Source: Bradyrhizobium manausense (GTDB taxonomy: Bacteria > Pseudomonadota > Alphaproteobacteria > Rhizobiales > Xanthobacteraceae). Taken from it: a stretch of 64,000 nucleotides of DNA. The stretch spans positions 62,001 through 126,000 of the forward strand of contig NZ_JAFCKB010000018.1 of the NCBI RefSeq assembly GCF_018130615.1, read 5' to 3'. Under the pieces are notes generated by a model that worked only from the letters and a program-made list of their open reading frames with translations, had not been told where the DNA came from and searched no databases. Position 1 is the first letter of the stretch; each line of letters starts with the position of its first letter. Shown here piece by piece: positions 8,001-17,415 of this stretch. The position numbers and the translations under genes were made by a program.

Positions 8001-9414
8001 GCCGGATACGAAGGACAACGCGAAAGCAGGGACGGCGAAAAAGTCGCGCGGCCGCGGCTTCGTCATGACTCTGATCACGCTCGCAATCCTCGGCGGTCTC
8101 GGCTATCTCGGCTGGACCGTGATGCACCAGCAGCCGCAGCAGCAGGGCAACGGCCGCAATCAGCGGCCCGATCTGCCGGTGCCGGTGCTGGCGGCAACGC
8201 CCAAGATCCAGGACGTGCCGGTTTATCTCGACGGAGTCGGCGCGATCCGCGCGCTCAACACGGTGACCGTGCGCTCGCAAGTCGACGGCAAGCTGATCGC
8301 GGTGAAGTTCACCGAAGGCCAGGACGTCAAGAAGGGCGACGTGCTCGGCGAAATCGACCCGGCACTGTACCAGGCGACCTATGACCAGGCCGTTGCCAAG
8401 AAGGCCCAGGACGAAGCCCAGCTCGCCAACCAGCGCATCGACCTGACGCGCTATGAGCAGCTTGCCGCGTCCAATGCCGGCTCCAAGCAGCAGGCCGACA
8501 CCCAGCGCGCCGCGGTCGCGCAGACCGAGGCGCTGGTCAAGGCCGACCAGGCCGCAATCGACAATGCGGCCGCGACGCTCAGCTACACCAAGATCGTGGC
8601 GCCGCTGTCGGGCCGCGTCGGCCTGCGCCAGGTCGACCAGGGCAACATCATCCACGCCGCCGACACCACCGGCCTTGTCGTCATCACGCAATTGCAGCCG
8701 ATCGCGGTTTGGTTCAGCCTGCCGCAGCAGCAGATCATGCGCGTGAACGCAGCCGCGGCCAAAGGCGCGTTGTCCGTCGATGTGTTCGGCAATGACGGCG
8801 TCACGGTGATCGACACCGGCAAGCTCACCGGCATCGACAATCAGGTCGACCAGACCACCGGCACGCTCAAGCTGAAGGCAGAATTTCCCAATGCCAATTA
8901 CCAGCTCTGGCCGGGCCAGTTCGTCAATGTCCGTCTCAAGGTCGAGACCCTGTCGCAGGCGCTGGTGGTGCCGACGTCGGCGGTGCAGCGCGGACCGATC
9001 GGCACCTTCAGTTACGTCATCGGTGAGGGCGACATCGCCTCAGCCAAGCCGGTGACGGTGACCCAGCAGAACGAGCACGACGCGGTCATCGCGAGCGGCC
9101 TGTCTCCGAACGATCGGGTCGTCACCACCGGCTTTGCCAATCTGTCCGACGGTTCCAAGGTGATCGTCGGCCGCGACGAGCAGACGCCGTCAGCCGACCT
9201 CGCGCCGCGCAAGCGCACGCGTGCGCCGGATGGTCAGAAGAAGGATAGCCAGGCAAAGGACAGTCAAGCCAAGGACGGCCAGAAGGACGGACAAGGTAAG
9301 GACGGCGAATTCCGCGCCAAGCGGAAGAGCAGCGAAGGCGACCAGAAGGGGCAGACCGGACCAGCGCCGGGGCCGGGGGCTCAACCATCGGGACCTGGAG
9401 CCAAACAGCCATGA
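7990..9414 (+). CDS. RND efflux periplasmic adaptor (MdtA-like membrane fusion protein)
   Basis: A 474-residue adaptor joining the inner-membrane RND pump to the outer-membrane channel. One N-terminal membrane anchor (about residues 18-38, VMTLITLAILGGLGYLGW) is followed by VPVYLDGVGAIRALNTVTVRSQVDGKL, the first half of the lipoyl domain. An alpha-hairpin follows (QAVAKKAQDEAQLANQRIDL), then the returning lipoyl half (TKIVAPLSGRVGLRQVDQGN) and the beta-barrel. The ATG at 7990 was chosen because family similarity starts there. The last ~75 residues are a low-complexity Lys/Asp/Gln/Gly tail with repeated KDSQAKD/KDGQ units, unusual for MdtA-type proteins and probably disordered in the periplasm. 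Confidence 0.9.
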   Translation: MLFKPDTKDNAKAGTAKKSRGRGFVMTLITLAILGGLGYLGWTVMHQQPQQQGNGRNQRPDLPVPVLAATPKIQDVPVYLDGVGAIRALNTVTVRSQVDGKLIAVKFTEGQDVKKGDVLGEIDPALYQATYDQAVAKKAQDEAQLANQRIDLTRYEQLAASNAGSKQQADTQRAAVAQTEALVKADQAAIDNAAATLSYTKIVAPLSGRVGLRQVDQGNIIHAADTTGLVVITQLQPIAVWFSLPQQQIMRVNAAAAKGALSVDVFGNDGVTVIDTGKLTGIDNQVDQTTGTLKLKAEFPNANYQLWPGQFVNVRLKVETLSQALVVPTSAVQRGPIGTFSYVIGEGDIASAKPVTVTQQNEHDAVIASGLSPNDRVVTTGFANLSDGSKVIVGRDEQTPSADLAPRKRTRAPDGQKKDSQAKDSQAKDGQKDGQGKDGEFRAKRKSSEGDQKGQTGPAPGPGAQPSGPGAKQP

Positions 9415-9450
9415 TCCCGGCAACAGCCGCCTGAGCGGCAGGCATATCTC

Positions 9451-12400
9451 ATGGGTGTCTCCGAACCCTTCATCCGCAGGCCGATCGCGACCTCGCTGCT
9501 CGGCATTGCGCTGCTGATTGGCGGCGCGCTCGGCTATTTCGCGCTGCCGGTCTCCGCGCTGCCGCAGGTCGACTTCCCGACCGTCCAGGTGTCGACGCAG
9601 CTGCCGGGCGCGAGCCCCGACGTGATTGCCTCCTTGATCACGGCGCCCTTGGAGCGGCAGCTCGGGCAAATCCCGTCGCTGACCGCGATGAACTCGACCA
9701 GCTCATTCGGCGTCAGCCAGATCTCGCTGCAGTTCGACCTCAACCGCGATATCGACGGCGCGACCCAGGACGTGCAGGCCGCGATCAACGCCGCCGCCGG
9801 CGTCCTGCCCAAGACGCTGCCTTATCCGCCGACCTACGCCAAGGTGAACCCTGCGGATGCGCCTGTGATGACGCTCGCGCTGCGCTCGGAGACGATCTCG
9901 CTGCGGGCGATGAGCGACATCGCCGACACGCTGCTGGCGCAGCGGCTCAGCCAGATCTCCGGCGTCGGCCGCGTCTCGGTGCTCGGCGGGCTGAAGCCGG
10001 CCGTGCGCATCCAGGCCGATCTGGCGCGGCTGGCGGCCTACGGCATCGCGATGGAGGATCTGCGCAACGCGATCGCGAACGCCAACGTCTCCGGGCCGAA
10101 GGGCTCGCTCGACGGCGCCCAGCAATCCTACATCATCGCCGCCAACGACCAGATTGCCGCCGCCGACGCCTATAGGCCGATCATCATCACCTATCGCAAC
10201 GGCTCGCCGGTCACGATCGGCGACGTCGCGCAGATCGTCGACGGGCTCGAGAACGACCGCACCGGCGGCTGGTACCAGGGCACGCCGGCCGTCATCATCG
10301 ACATCCAGCGCCAGCCCGGCGCCAATGTCATCGACGTCGTCAAGCAGATCCGCGCCGAAATCCCGAAGGTGCAGCGCGCCATTCCGGCCGGCGTGCATCT
10401 GACCATCGTCTCCGACCGCACCGTCACCATTCGCGCCTCGGTCCACGATGTGCAGTTCACGCTGGTCCTGAGCGTGGTGCTGGTGACGCTGGTGGTGCTG
10501 TTGTTCCTCCGCTCGCTGCGCGCCACGCTGATCGCGGGCGTGGCGCTGCCGCTGTCGCTGATCACGAGCTTCGGCATCATGTATTTTGCCGGCTTCAGTC
10601 TCGACAATCTGTCGCTGATGGCGCTCACGATCGGCACCGGTTTCGTGGTCGACGACGCCATCGTGATGATCGAGAACATCGTCCGCCACATGGAGAATGG
10701 CGACAACGCCATGACTGCCTCGCTGAAGGGCGCGAGCGAGATCGGCTTCACCGTGATCTCGCTGACGGTGTCGTTGATCGCGGTGTTCATCCCGCTGCTG
10801 TTCATGTCGGGCCTGGTCGGCCGCATGTTCCGCGAATTCGCACTGACGCTGACGATCGCGGTCGTGACCTCGGCGGTGGTGTCGCTGACGCTGACGCCGA
10901 TGATGTGCTCGCGGCTGCTCAAGCACGCTCACGAGGAGCTGGCCGTGCCGGGGCTTGCCGCCATCAGCCGCTTCATCGACCGCACCGTCGAATTCTACCA
11001 CCGTACGCTGCTCTGGGTGCTGGAGCACCAGCGCGCCACGCTGGTCGTGACCTTTGCGACGTTGGTTGCAACCCTGGTGCTCTATGTCGTCGCGCCCAAG
11101 GGGTTCCTGCCGCTCCAGGACACGGCCTCGATCACCGCGGTGACCGAAGCCGGGCCTGATGTGTCGTTCGGAGAGATGCAGAAGCGGCAGGCCGAAGCCG
11201 CCGATGCCATCAAGGCCGATCCTGACGTGACCGGCGTGGTCTCGGTCATCGGCGCAGGCTCGGTCAACCCGACCACCAATGTCGGCCGTCTCGTCATGAC
11301 GCTGAAGCCGCGCGGCGAGCGCCGCGACGATGTCAGCGTGGTCGTCACCCGGCTGAAGCAGCGGGTCGCCGGCATTCCCGGCATGACGGTCTACTTCCAG
11401 CCGGTGCAGGATGTGCAGATCTCGACCCAGTCGAGCCGCTCGCAATACCAGTACACGCTCACCGGCACCGACGCGGCGCTGGTCTCGGAATGGGCGCGCA
11501 AGCTCGTCGACGAGATGCGGCGCGAGCCCCTGTTCCGCGACGTCTCGTCCGAGGCGCAGGAGGGGGGTCTGCGCGCGCAGCTCGACGTCGACCGCACGCG
11601 CGCGGGCCAGCTCGGCGTCAGCCTTCAGGCCATTACCGACACGCTCAACGACGCATTTGCCCAGCGCCAGATCTCGACCATTTACGGCCAGGCCAACCAA
11701 TACCGCGTGGTCCTGGAGGCGCTGCCGATGTACCAGCGCGATCCCTCGATCCTGTCAAAGCTCTACCTGCCGGGCGGCGCCAGCAGCGCAGCCGTCGGCG
11801 CGCCCAACGCGCAGGTACCGCTCGATGCAGTGGCGACGCTCAAGCGCACCACGGCGCCGCTCGCGATCTCGCACCAGGCACAATTCCCGGCGATCTCGCT
11901 GAGTTTCAATCTCGCACCGGGCGCAGCGCTCGGCGATGCCGTCGAGGCGGTGAAGGCGATCGAGAGCCGCATCGAGATGCCCAACAGCATCGTCGGGGTC
12001 TATGCCGGCGATGCCGCCGAATTCGCCAAGGCGCTCGCCGGCCAGCCCTGGCTGCTGCTTGCCGCCGTGATCACGATCTACATCGTGCTGGGCGTGCTGT
12101 ATGAAAGCTACATCCACCCGATCACGATCCTCTCGACGCTGCCCTCGGCGGGCGTCGGCGCCATCCTGGCATTGATCCAGTGCGGGCAGGACCTCTCGGT
12201 GATCGGCCTGATCGGCATCATCCTCCTGATGGGCATCGTCAAGAAGAATGCGATCATGATGATCGACTTCGCGCTGGAGGCCGAGCGCGGGCAGGGCATG
12301 CCGCCGCATGAGGCGATCGTGCAGGCGTGCCTGCTGCGCTTCCGCCCGATCATGATGACGACGCTGGCCGCACTGTTCGGTGCGCTGCCGCTGGCGATCG

Positions 12401-12603
12401 AAAGCGGCACCGGCGCCGAGCTGCGCTTTCCGCTCGGCATCTCCATCATCGGCGGCCTGCTGCTGAGCCAGTTGCTGACGCTCTACACCACGCCGGTGAT
12501 CTACCTCGCGCTCGATCGCATCAACCGCCGCCTCGAGCAGGCGCTGCCCCCGCCGGAGCCCGACGCGCCGCCCACGGCCGGGGCGACCGAGGGGATGCAG
12601 TGA
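9451..12603 (+). CDS. RND multidrug efflux permease, MdtB-like
   Basis: A 1050-residue proton-driven inner-membrane pump of the HAE1-RND class. It begins with the family N-terminus SEPFIRRPIATSLLGIALL and has twelve expected membrane helices, six before and six after the second large periplasmic loop. The proton-relay Asp pair is in GTGFVVDDAIVMIENIVRH, and GIVKKNAIMMIDFAL with 'ACLLRFRPIMMTT' are the matching helix 10-11 blocks. It lies 36 bases after the adaptor. The following gene is a paralogue, so an MdtB/MdtC-type heterotrimer is likely. In MdtABC-type systems typical substrates are bile salts, novobiocin and similar amphiphiles; actual substrates here are unknown. Confidence 0.92.
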   Translation: MGVSEPFIRRPIATSLLGIALLIGGALGYFALPVSALPQVDFPTVQVSTQLPGASPDVIASLITAPLERQLGQIPSLTAMNSTSSFGVSQISLQFDLNRDIDGATQDVQAAINAAAGVLPKTLPYPPTYAKVNPADAPVMTLALRSETISLRAMSDIADTLLAQRLSQISGVGRVSVLGGLKPAVRIQADLARLAAYGIAMEDLRNAIANANVSGPKGSLDGAQQSYIIAANDQIAAADAYRPIIITYRNGSPVTIGDVAQIVDGLENDRTGGWYQGTPAVIIDIQRQPGANVIDVVKQIRAEIPKVQRAIPAGVHLTIVSDRTVTIRASVHDVQFTLVLSVVLVTLVVLLFLRSLRATLIAGVALPLSLITSFGIMYFAGFSLDNLSLMALTIGTGFVVDDAIVMIENIVRHMENGDNAMTASLKGASEIGFTVISLTVSLIAVFIPLLFMSGLVGRMFREFALTLTIAVVTSAVVSLTLTPMMCSRLLKHAHEELAVPGLAAISRFIDRTVEFYHRTLLWVLEHQRATLVVTFATLVATLVLYVVAPKGFLPLQDTASITAVTEAGPDVSFGEMQKRQAEAADAIKADPDVTGVVSVIGAGSVNPTTNVGRLVMTLKPRGERRDDVSVVVTRLKQRVAGIPGMTVYFQPVQDVQISTQSSRSQYQYTLTGTDAALVSEWARKLVDEMRREPLFRDVSSEAQEGGLRAQLDVDRTRAGQLGVSLQAITDTLNDAFAQRQISTIYGQANQYRVVLEALPMYQRDPSILSKLYLPGGASSAAVGAPNAQVPLDAVATLKRTTAPLAISHQAQFPAISLSFNLAPGAALGDAVEAVKAIESRIEMPNSIVGVYAGDAAEFAKALAGQPWLLLAAVITIYIVLGVLYESYIHPITILSTLPSAGVGAILALIQCGQDLSVIGLIGIILLMGIVKKNAIMMIDFALEAERGQGMPPHEAIVQACLLRFRPIMMTTLAALFGALPLAIESGTGAELRFPLGISIIGGLLLSQLLTLYTTPVIYLALDRINRRLEQALPPPEPDAPPTAGATEGMQ

Positions 12604-15600
12604 TGGCATCGATCTCGGAGCCCTTCATCCGCCGTCCGGTCGCGACCACGCTGTTGTCGATCGGGCTGTTTCTGCTGGGGGGCGTCGCCTACGAGTTCCT
12701 GCCGGTCGCCTCCGTCCCCAATGTCGACTTCCCCGCCATCTTTGTCTCGGCGAGCCGTCCCGGCGCCGATCCCTCGGTGATGGCCGCCACCGTGGCCGCG
12801 CCGCTGGAACGGCGGCTCGGCGAAATCGCAGGCATCAACCAGATCACGTCGACGAGCTCTCTCGGCACCGCGAACATCCAGCTCCAGTTCGACATCGGCC
12901 GCAACATCGACAAGGCCGCGCGCGACGTGCAGGCAGCCATCAACGCCGCGCTGGTCGATTTGCCGAGCGATCTGCCGGCATTGCCGCGCTTCCGGAAGGC
13001 CAACACGGCCGGCGCGCCCGTGTTCGTGCTGGCGCTGACCTCCAAGACGCTGTCCGCCAGCGCCATCTACGATGTCGCCGATACCGTGCTGGCGCAGCGC
13101 ATCTCGCAGGTGCCCGGAGTCGGCGACGTCACGGTGTCGGGCGCCGACCAGCCGGCGGTACGGATCCAGCTCAATCCCGTGGCATTGTCGAATGCAGGGA
13201 TCGCGACCGACGACGTACGGACCGCCATCGTCAACGCCAACCCGCTCGGCCCCGTCGGCATCTTCAATGGCGAGCGCCAGAGCGAGACGCTGTCGCTGAA
13301 CAAGCAGATGCGCACGGCGCAGGAATTCCGCGACATTGTCATCAAGAGCTCGAACGGGAATTTCGTGCGGCTCTCCGATGTCGCCGACATCGAAGACAGC
13401 GTCCGCAACGCGCGCTCGATCGCCTGGTTCAACAAGCAGCCGGCGGTGCTGATCCAGATCACCAAGCAGGGCGACGCCAACGTCATCGACACCGTCGACC
13501 GGGTGAAGGCGCTGATCCCCGAGCTGAAGCAGTGGATCCCCGCTGGCGTCGATGTCTCCACCCTGGTCGACCGCACCTCAACGATCCGCGCCAGCGTGAT
13601 GGACATGCAGTGGACGCTGCTGGCGACCGCCATTCTGGTGATGGTCGTGGTGTTCGTGTTCCTGCGCCGCGTGACGCCGACCATCGCCGCCGGAATCTCG
13701 GTACCGCTGGCGCTGGCCGGAACCTGCGCCGGGATGTGGGTCGCCGGCTTCTCGATCGACAATCTGTCGCTGATGGCGCTGGCGATCTCGGTCGGCTTCG
13801 TGGTCGACGATGCCATCGTCATGATCGAGAACATGTACCGCAATCTCGAGCACGGCATGCGGCCAATGCAGGCAGCGCTGGAAGGCGCCAGGCAGATCGG
13901 CTTCACCGTGGTCTCGATCAGCCTGTCGCTGATCGCCGCGTTCACACCGCTGATCTTCATGGACGGTATCGTCGGCCGCCTGCTGCGCGAGTTCTCGCTG
14001 ACGTTGACCTTCGCGATCGTGGTTTCGACCCTGGTATCGCTGACGGTCACGCCGATGATCTGCGCCCATTACATCCGGCAGACCACGTCCACCTCCGCAA
14101 CGCTGTTCGACCGCCTGATCGAAGGCTCGCTATCGCGCATCGTCGCGTTCTATGCCCGCACCTTACGTGCGGTGCTCGAGTTTCCGCTGCTGACGCTGCT
14201 GGTCTTCTTCGCCACCATCGGCCTGACGGTGCTGCTCTACGCCAAGGTGCCCAAAGGCTATTTCCCGACGGACGATTCCGGCTTCGTCATCGGCGCGACG
14301 CGCGCCTCGGCCGACATCTCGTTCCAGTCGATGCTGACGCTGCAACAGCGTCTCGCCGACATTGTGATGCGGGATCCGGCCGTGGCCGGCATCGGCTCGA
14401 CCGTCGGCAGCGGAGTTGGGGGCCCGGGCGCGGCGACCTCCAACCGAGGCACCATGTTCATCAGCCTGAAGCCGCCGGAAGAACGCGACCACGTCTCGAC
14501 CCAGGTGGTGATCGACCGGTTGCGTAAGGCACTGTTCCCTGTGCCCGGCATCCGTCTCTTCATGTTCGCCGCGCAGGATGTGCGCGCCGGCGGCCGGCAG
14601 AGCGATTCCAACTTTCAGTATACGCTCTCAAGCACCGACCTTGACCTGCTGCAGAAATGGGCACCAATCGTGGCCAAGCGGATGGAGACGGTCGAGGGCA
14701 TCACCGACATTTCCAGCGACCGCGATCCCGGCGGACTTCAACTGACATTGAACATCGACCGCCAGAAGGCCGCAGCACTCGGCGTCAAGGTCCAGGACAT
14801 CGACAATGCCCTGAACAACGCCTTCTCGCAGCGCCAGATCGCGATCATCTACACCCAGCGCAACCAATACATGACCGTGCTGGAGATCGATCCGAAATTC
14901 CAGGTCGATCCGTCCAATCTCGAGCGCATCTTTGTCGCCGGCGCCAACGACGTGCAGGTGCCGCTGTCCGCGGTTGTGCACGCGACACGCGGCCTTGCTG
15001 CGCTTGCGGTCTATCATTCGCAGTCGGTGCCCTCGACCACGGTGTCGTTCAACACCTTGCCGGATGTGGAGCTCCAGGCCGCCACCCAGAACATCCAGCG
15101 GGCGGTCGACGAATTGCACATGCCCGAGGGTATCCGCGGCAGTTTCGACGGCAATGCCGGCGATTTCGCCAAGACCAGCGGCCGGCAACCGCTGCTGATC
15201 CTTGGCGCGCTGGTGGCGATGTATATCGTGCTGGGCGTTCTCTACGAGAGCCTCGCTCATCCCCTCACGATCATCTCGACGCTGCCTTCGGCCGGGCTGG
15301 GTGCGCTGCTTGCGCTGCAGATCACCAACACGCCGCTGACGGTGATCGCCTTTGTCGGCATCATCCTGCTGATCGGCATCGTCAAGAAGAACGGCATCAT
15401 GATGGTCGACTTCGCACTCGATGCCGAGCGCCAGCGTGGCCTGTCCTCGGCGGAGGCGATCTTCGAGGCCTGCCAGGCACGCTTCCGTCCAATCCTGATG
15501 ACGACCATGGCGGCGCTGTTCGCCGGCATTCCGCTGGTCGTCGCAACCGGGCCGGGCACGGAGCTCAGACGCCCGCTCGGCATCACCATCATCGGCGGCC

Positions 15601-15710
15601 TGTTCGTGTCGCAGGTGCTCACCCTCTACACGACGCCCGTGATCTATCTCTTGATCGACCGCCTGCGCCGGCGATCGGAGCCGCGCGCGCTGGCGGCGCC
15701 GGCGGAATAG
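12603..15710 (+). CDS. RND multidrug efflux permease, MdtC-like
   Basis: Second RND pump subunit, 1035 residues. The ATG overlaps the TGA of the preceding permease (ATG from 12603), indicating translational coupling and fixing the start even though the frame is open further upstream. It opens with SEPFIRRPVATTLLSIGLF, carries the proton-relay pair in SVGFVVDDAIVMIENMYRN, and ends with the usual GIVKKNGIMMVDFAL and 'RFRPILMTTMAALFAGIPL' helices. Divergence from its neighbour across the porter domains fits subunit specialisation, as in MdtB2C trimers. It is the last gene of the pump operon; the next gene starts 37 bases later on the same strand. Confidence 0.92.
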   Translation: MASISEPFIRRPVATTLLSIGLFLLGGVAYEFLPVASVPNVDFPAIFVSASRPGADPSVMAATVAAPLERRLGEIAGINQITSTSSLGTANIQLQFDIGRNIDKAARDVQAAINAALVDLPSDLPALPRFRKANTAGAPVFVLALTSKTLSASAIYDVADTVLAQRISQVPGVGDVTVSGADQPAVRIQLNPVALSNAGIATDDVRTAIVNANPLGPVGIFNGERQSETLSLNKQMRTAQEFRDIVIKSSNGNFVRLSDVADIEDSVRNARSIAWFNKQPAVLIQITKQGDANVIDTVDRVKALIPELKQWIPAGVDVSTLVDRTSTIRASVMDMQWTLLATAILVMVVVFVFLRRVTPTIAAGISVPLALAGTCAGMWVAGFSIDNLSLMALAISVGFVVDDAIVMIENMYRNLEHGMRPMQAALEGARQIGFTVVSISLSLIAAFTPLIFMDGIVGRLLREFSLTLTFAIVVSTLVSLTVTPMICAHYIRQTTSTSATLFDRLIEGSLSRIVAFYARTLRAVLEFPLLTLLVFFATIGLTVLLYAKVPKGYFPTDDSGFVIGATRASADISFQSMLTLQQRLADIVMRDPAVAGIGSTVGSGVGGPGAATSNRGTMFISLKPPEERDHVSTQVVIDRLRKALFPVPGIRLFMFAAQDVRAGGRQSDSNFQYTLSSTDLDLLQKWAPIVAKRMETVEGITDISSDRDPGGLQLTLNIDRQKAAALGVKVQDIDNALNNAFSQRQIAIIYTQRNQYMTVLEIDPKFQVDPSNLERIFVAGANDVQVPLSAVVHATRGLAALAVYHSQSVPSTTVSFNTLPDVELQAATQNIQRAVDELHMPEGIRGSFDGNAGDFAKTSGRQPLLILGALVAMYIVLGVLYESLAHPLTIISTLPSAGLGALLALQITNTPLTVIAFVGIILLIGIVKKNGIMMVDFALDAERQRGLSSAEAIFEACQARFRPILMTTMAALFAGIPLVVATGPGTELRRPLGITIIGGLFVSQVLTLYTTPVIYLLIDRLRRRSEPRALAAPAE

Positions 15711-15747
15711 GTTGTTGAACCGCCGTGCGAAGCGTATAGCGGCGATC

Positions 15748-16488
15748 ATGTCGAACCCAGCTGAAACAGCGGCCGCAGCGCCGGAGCCTATTCCCGAATG
15801 TCCACACTGCCAGAAGCCGATGCCGCTGTGCATCTGCGACAGTGTCTCGCCGATCGAAAATCGTCTCGAGCTCTTGATCCTGCAGCATCCGCAGGAGCAG
15901 GACAGGGCGCTCGGCACCGCACGGCTGCTGGCGAAGCATTTTGCGGACGCCACGGTGCGGGTCGGTCTGTCCTGGCCGAGCCTGTCCAAGGCCCTGGGGC
16001 ACCCGATCGAGAACGCCTCGCACTGGGCCGTGCTCTATCTCGGCTCGGCCCGCGCCGCCGACCTGGAGGCCGAGGGCGAGATCGTCGCGCTCAACCGCAA
16101 GGGCGAGGTCGCTGACAACCAGCGCGGCATTCTCGGCAAGCTCGAAGGCGTGGTGCTGCTCGACGGCACCTGGAGCCAGGCCAAGGCCCTATGGTGGCGC
16201 AATCCCTGGATGCTGAAATGCCAGCGCGTCATCCTCAACCCGGCGCACCCGTCGCGCTATGGGCGGCTGCGCCGCGAGCCGCGCAAGGACGGATTGTCCA
16301 CCATTGAAGCCGCCGCGACACTGCTGGCCGGCCTCGAGCGGCGCCCGGACATCGCCGAGACGCTCAACGCCAGCTTTGAACGGATGCTGGCTCGCTACCG
16401 CGAGGTTCAGGCCGAGATACCGGAACTGGCGCCAAAGCCGGCGCCAAAAGGCCACCGGCGCGATTTCCGCCGCCGCAAACGGTCCTGA
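15748..16488 (+). CDS. DTW domain protein, tRNA-uridine aminocarboxypropyltransferase
   Basis: DTW-domain proteins (TapT of E. coli, DTWD1/2 of humans) transfer the aminocarboxypropyl group of S-adenosylmethionine to uridines in tRNA, giving acp3U. The 246-residue protein has the cysteine cluster CPHCQKPMPLCIC near residues 18-30, the D-x-T-W signature in LLDGTWSQAKALWWRNPWM, and LNPAHPSRYGRLRREP. A basic C-terminal tail (HRRDFRRRKR) fits RNA contact. The ATG at 15748 is preferred; a TTG 36 bases upstream would add twelve unmatched residues and lacks a ribosome site. It may be co-transcribed with the upstream efflux genes but has no functional link to them. Confidence 0.85.
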   Translation: MSNPAETAAAAPEPIPECPHCQKPMPLCICDSVSPIENRLELLILQHPQEQDRALGTARLLAKHFADATVRVGLSWPSLSKALGHPIENASHWAVLYLGSARAADLEAEGEIVALNRKGEVADNQRGILGKLEGVVLLDGTWSQAKALWWRNPWMLKCQRVILNPAHPSRYGRLRREPRKDGLSTIEAAATLLAGLERRPDIAETLNASFERMLARYREVQAEIPELAPKPAPKGHRRDFRRRKRS

Positions 16489-16516
16489 CTTCAGCCGATC
16501 TCGTCCGTACGGTTGA

Positions 16517-17407
16517 TTGCTCGGCCCGGAGTGGGAAGATACAGACCACTGGCCGGCAGGTCCGTTGCTCCGCGATGTCATCGCGACGTTCGACAATCCG
16601 GAAACCAGAAGGGGCAGCCGAATTCAGAGCGCAGCGAAGGAGATCCTGGCCCAGGCGGCGCAGTTCGATCGTTGGGGCACACTCGCCCTGATGGACATCT
16701 CGTTGCGCTACCGGCGAACCGTGATCGGACCGCTCTGGATCACGCTGACGCTGGCGGCGACGATCGCAAGCGTCGGCACGGTCTATGCGGCGCTGTTCAA
16801 GCAGGACATCGCCGGCTTCCTGCCGTCTTTCGCTGTCGGCCTGATCGTCTGGACCCTCGTCGCCACGACGCTCCAGGAAGGATCCAACATCTTCGTGGCC
16901 TCCGGCCATCTGATCAAGGCGGTGCCGGCGCCGCTGATCGTGCACGTCTTGCAGATGATCGCGCGCAACGTGCTGATCTTCGCCCATCACCTCCTCATCA
17001 TCGTCATGCTCTATGCCGTGATACCCTGGCCGCTGCACTGGACCATGCTGCTTGTGCTGCCCGGCTTCGCCATCCTGCTGGTCGTGCTGCTCGGCGGCGC
17101 GGTCGCGCTCGGCATGCTCTGCGCGCGCTTTCGCGACATCGGCTCGGCGATCGTGAGTGGCCTGCAATTCGTCTTCTTCCTCACGCCCGTGATCTGGACC
17201 GAGGACAGCGTGCGCGGCACCGCCTTTGCCTGGCTCACGCGGGTCAATCCGTTCGCAGCGCTGCTCGATCTGGTGCGCAGGCCGCTGTTGTCGCAGCCGA
17301 TGGATGCGGAGCAATGGCTGCTCGGCCTGACTTACGCGCTCGCCACCGCAGCCGTCGGGCTGGTGTGCTACGCAAAATATCGCCGCCGCGTGGCGTATTG
17401 GCTGTGA
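16517..17407 (+). CDS. ABC-2 type polysaccharide/polyol-phosphate exporter permease (Wzm/KpsM-like)
   Basis: Membrane subunit of an ABC exporter for surface polysaccharides, about 296 residues. The conserved block DISLRYRRTVIGPLWITLTL near residues 57-76 precedes six hydrophobic segments, and 'LCARFRDIGSAIVSGLQFVFFLTPVIW' plus NPFAALLDLVRRPLL are typical of the ABC2_membrane polysaccharide class. Start choice is uncertain: I use TTG at 16517, since family members have ~30 or more residues before the RYRRT block, but TTG at 16565 is also possible and neither shows a strong ribosome site. The ATPase gene starts nine bases after it. No glycosyltransferase genes flank the pair, so the exported glycan is unknown. 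Confidence 0.85.
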   Translation: MLGPEWEDTDHWPAGPLLRDVIATFDNPETRRGSRIQSAAKEILAQAAQFDRWGTLALMDISLRYRRTVIGPLWITLTLAATIASVGTVYAALFKQDIAGFLPSFAVGLIVWTLVATTLQEGSNIFVASGHLIKAVPAPLIVHVLQMIARNVLIFAHHLLIIVMLYAVIPWPLHWTMLLVLPGFAILLVVLLGGAVALGMLCARFRDIGSAIVSGLQFVFFLTPVIWTEDSVRGTAFAWLTRVNPFAALLDLVRRPLLSQPMDAEQWLLGLTYALATAAVGLVCYAKYRRRVAYWL

Positions 17408-17415
17408 GGGGCGGG

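Noticed and set aside
6318-8078. 586-codon minus-strand frame over the efflux outer-membrane gene
   Set aside because: Shadow of the OMF gene; no family features.
9703-11700. 665-codon open frame on the minus strand
   Set aside because: It lies entirely opposite an RND permease with full family similarity; composition (Asp/Arg/His-rich) is that of an antisense shadow in GC-rich DNA.
16513-17415. Upstream extension of the Wzt-like ATPase frame
   Set aside because: The frame is open for 300 codons before ATG 17416, but it is the shadow of the permease; the ATPase fold and ribosome site start at 17416.
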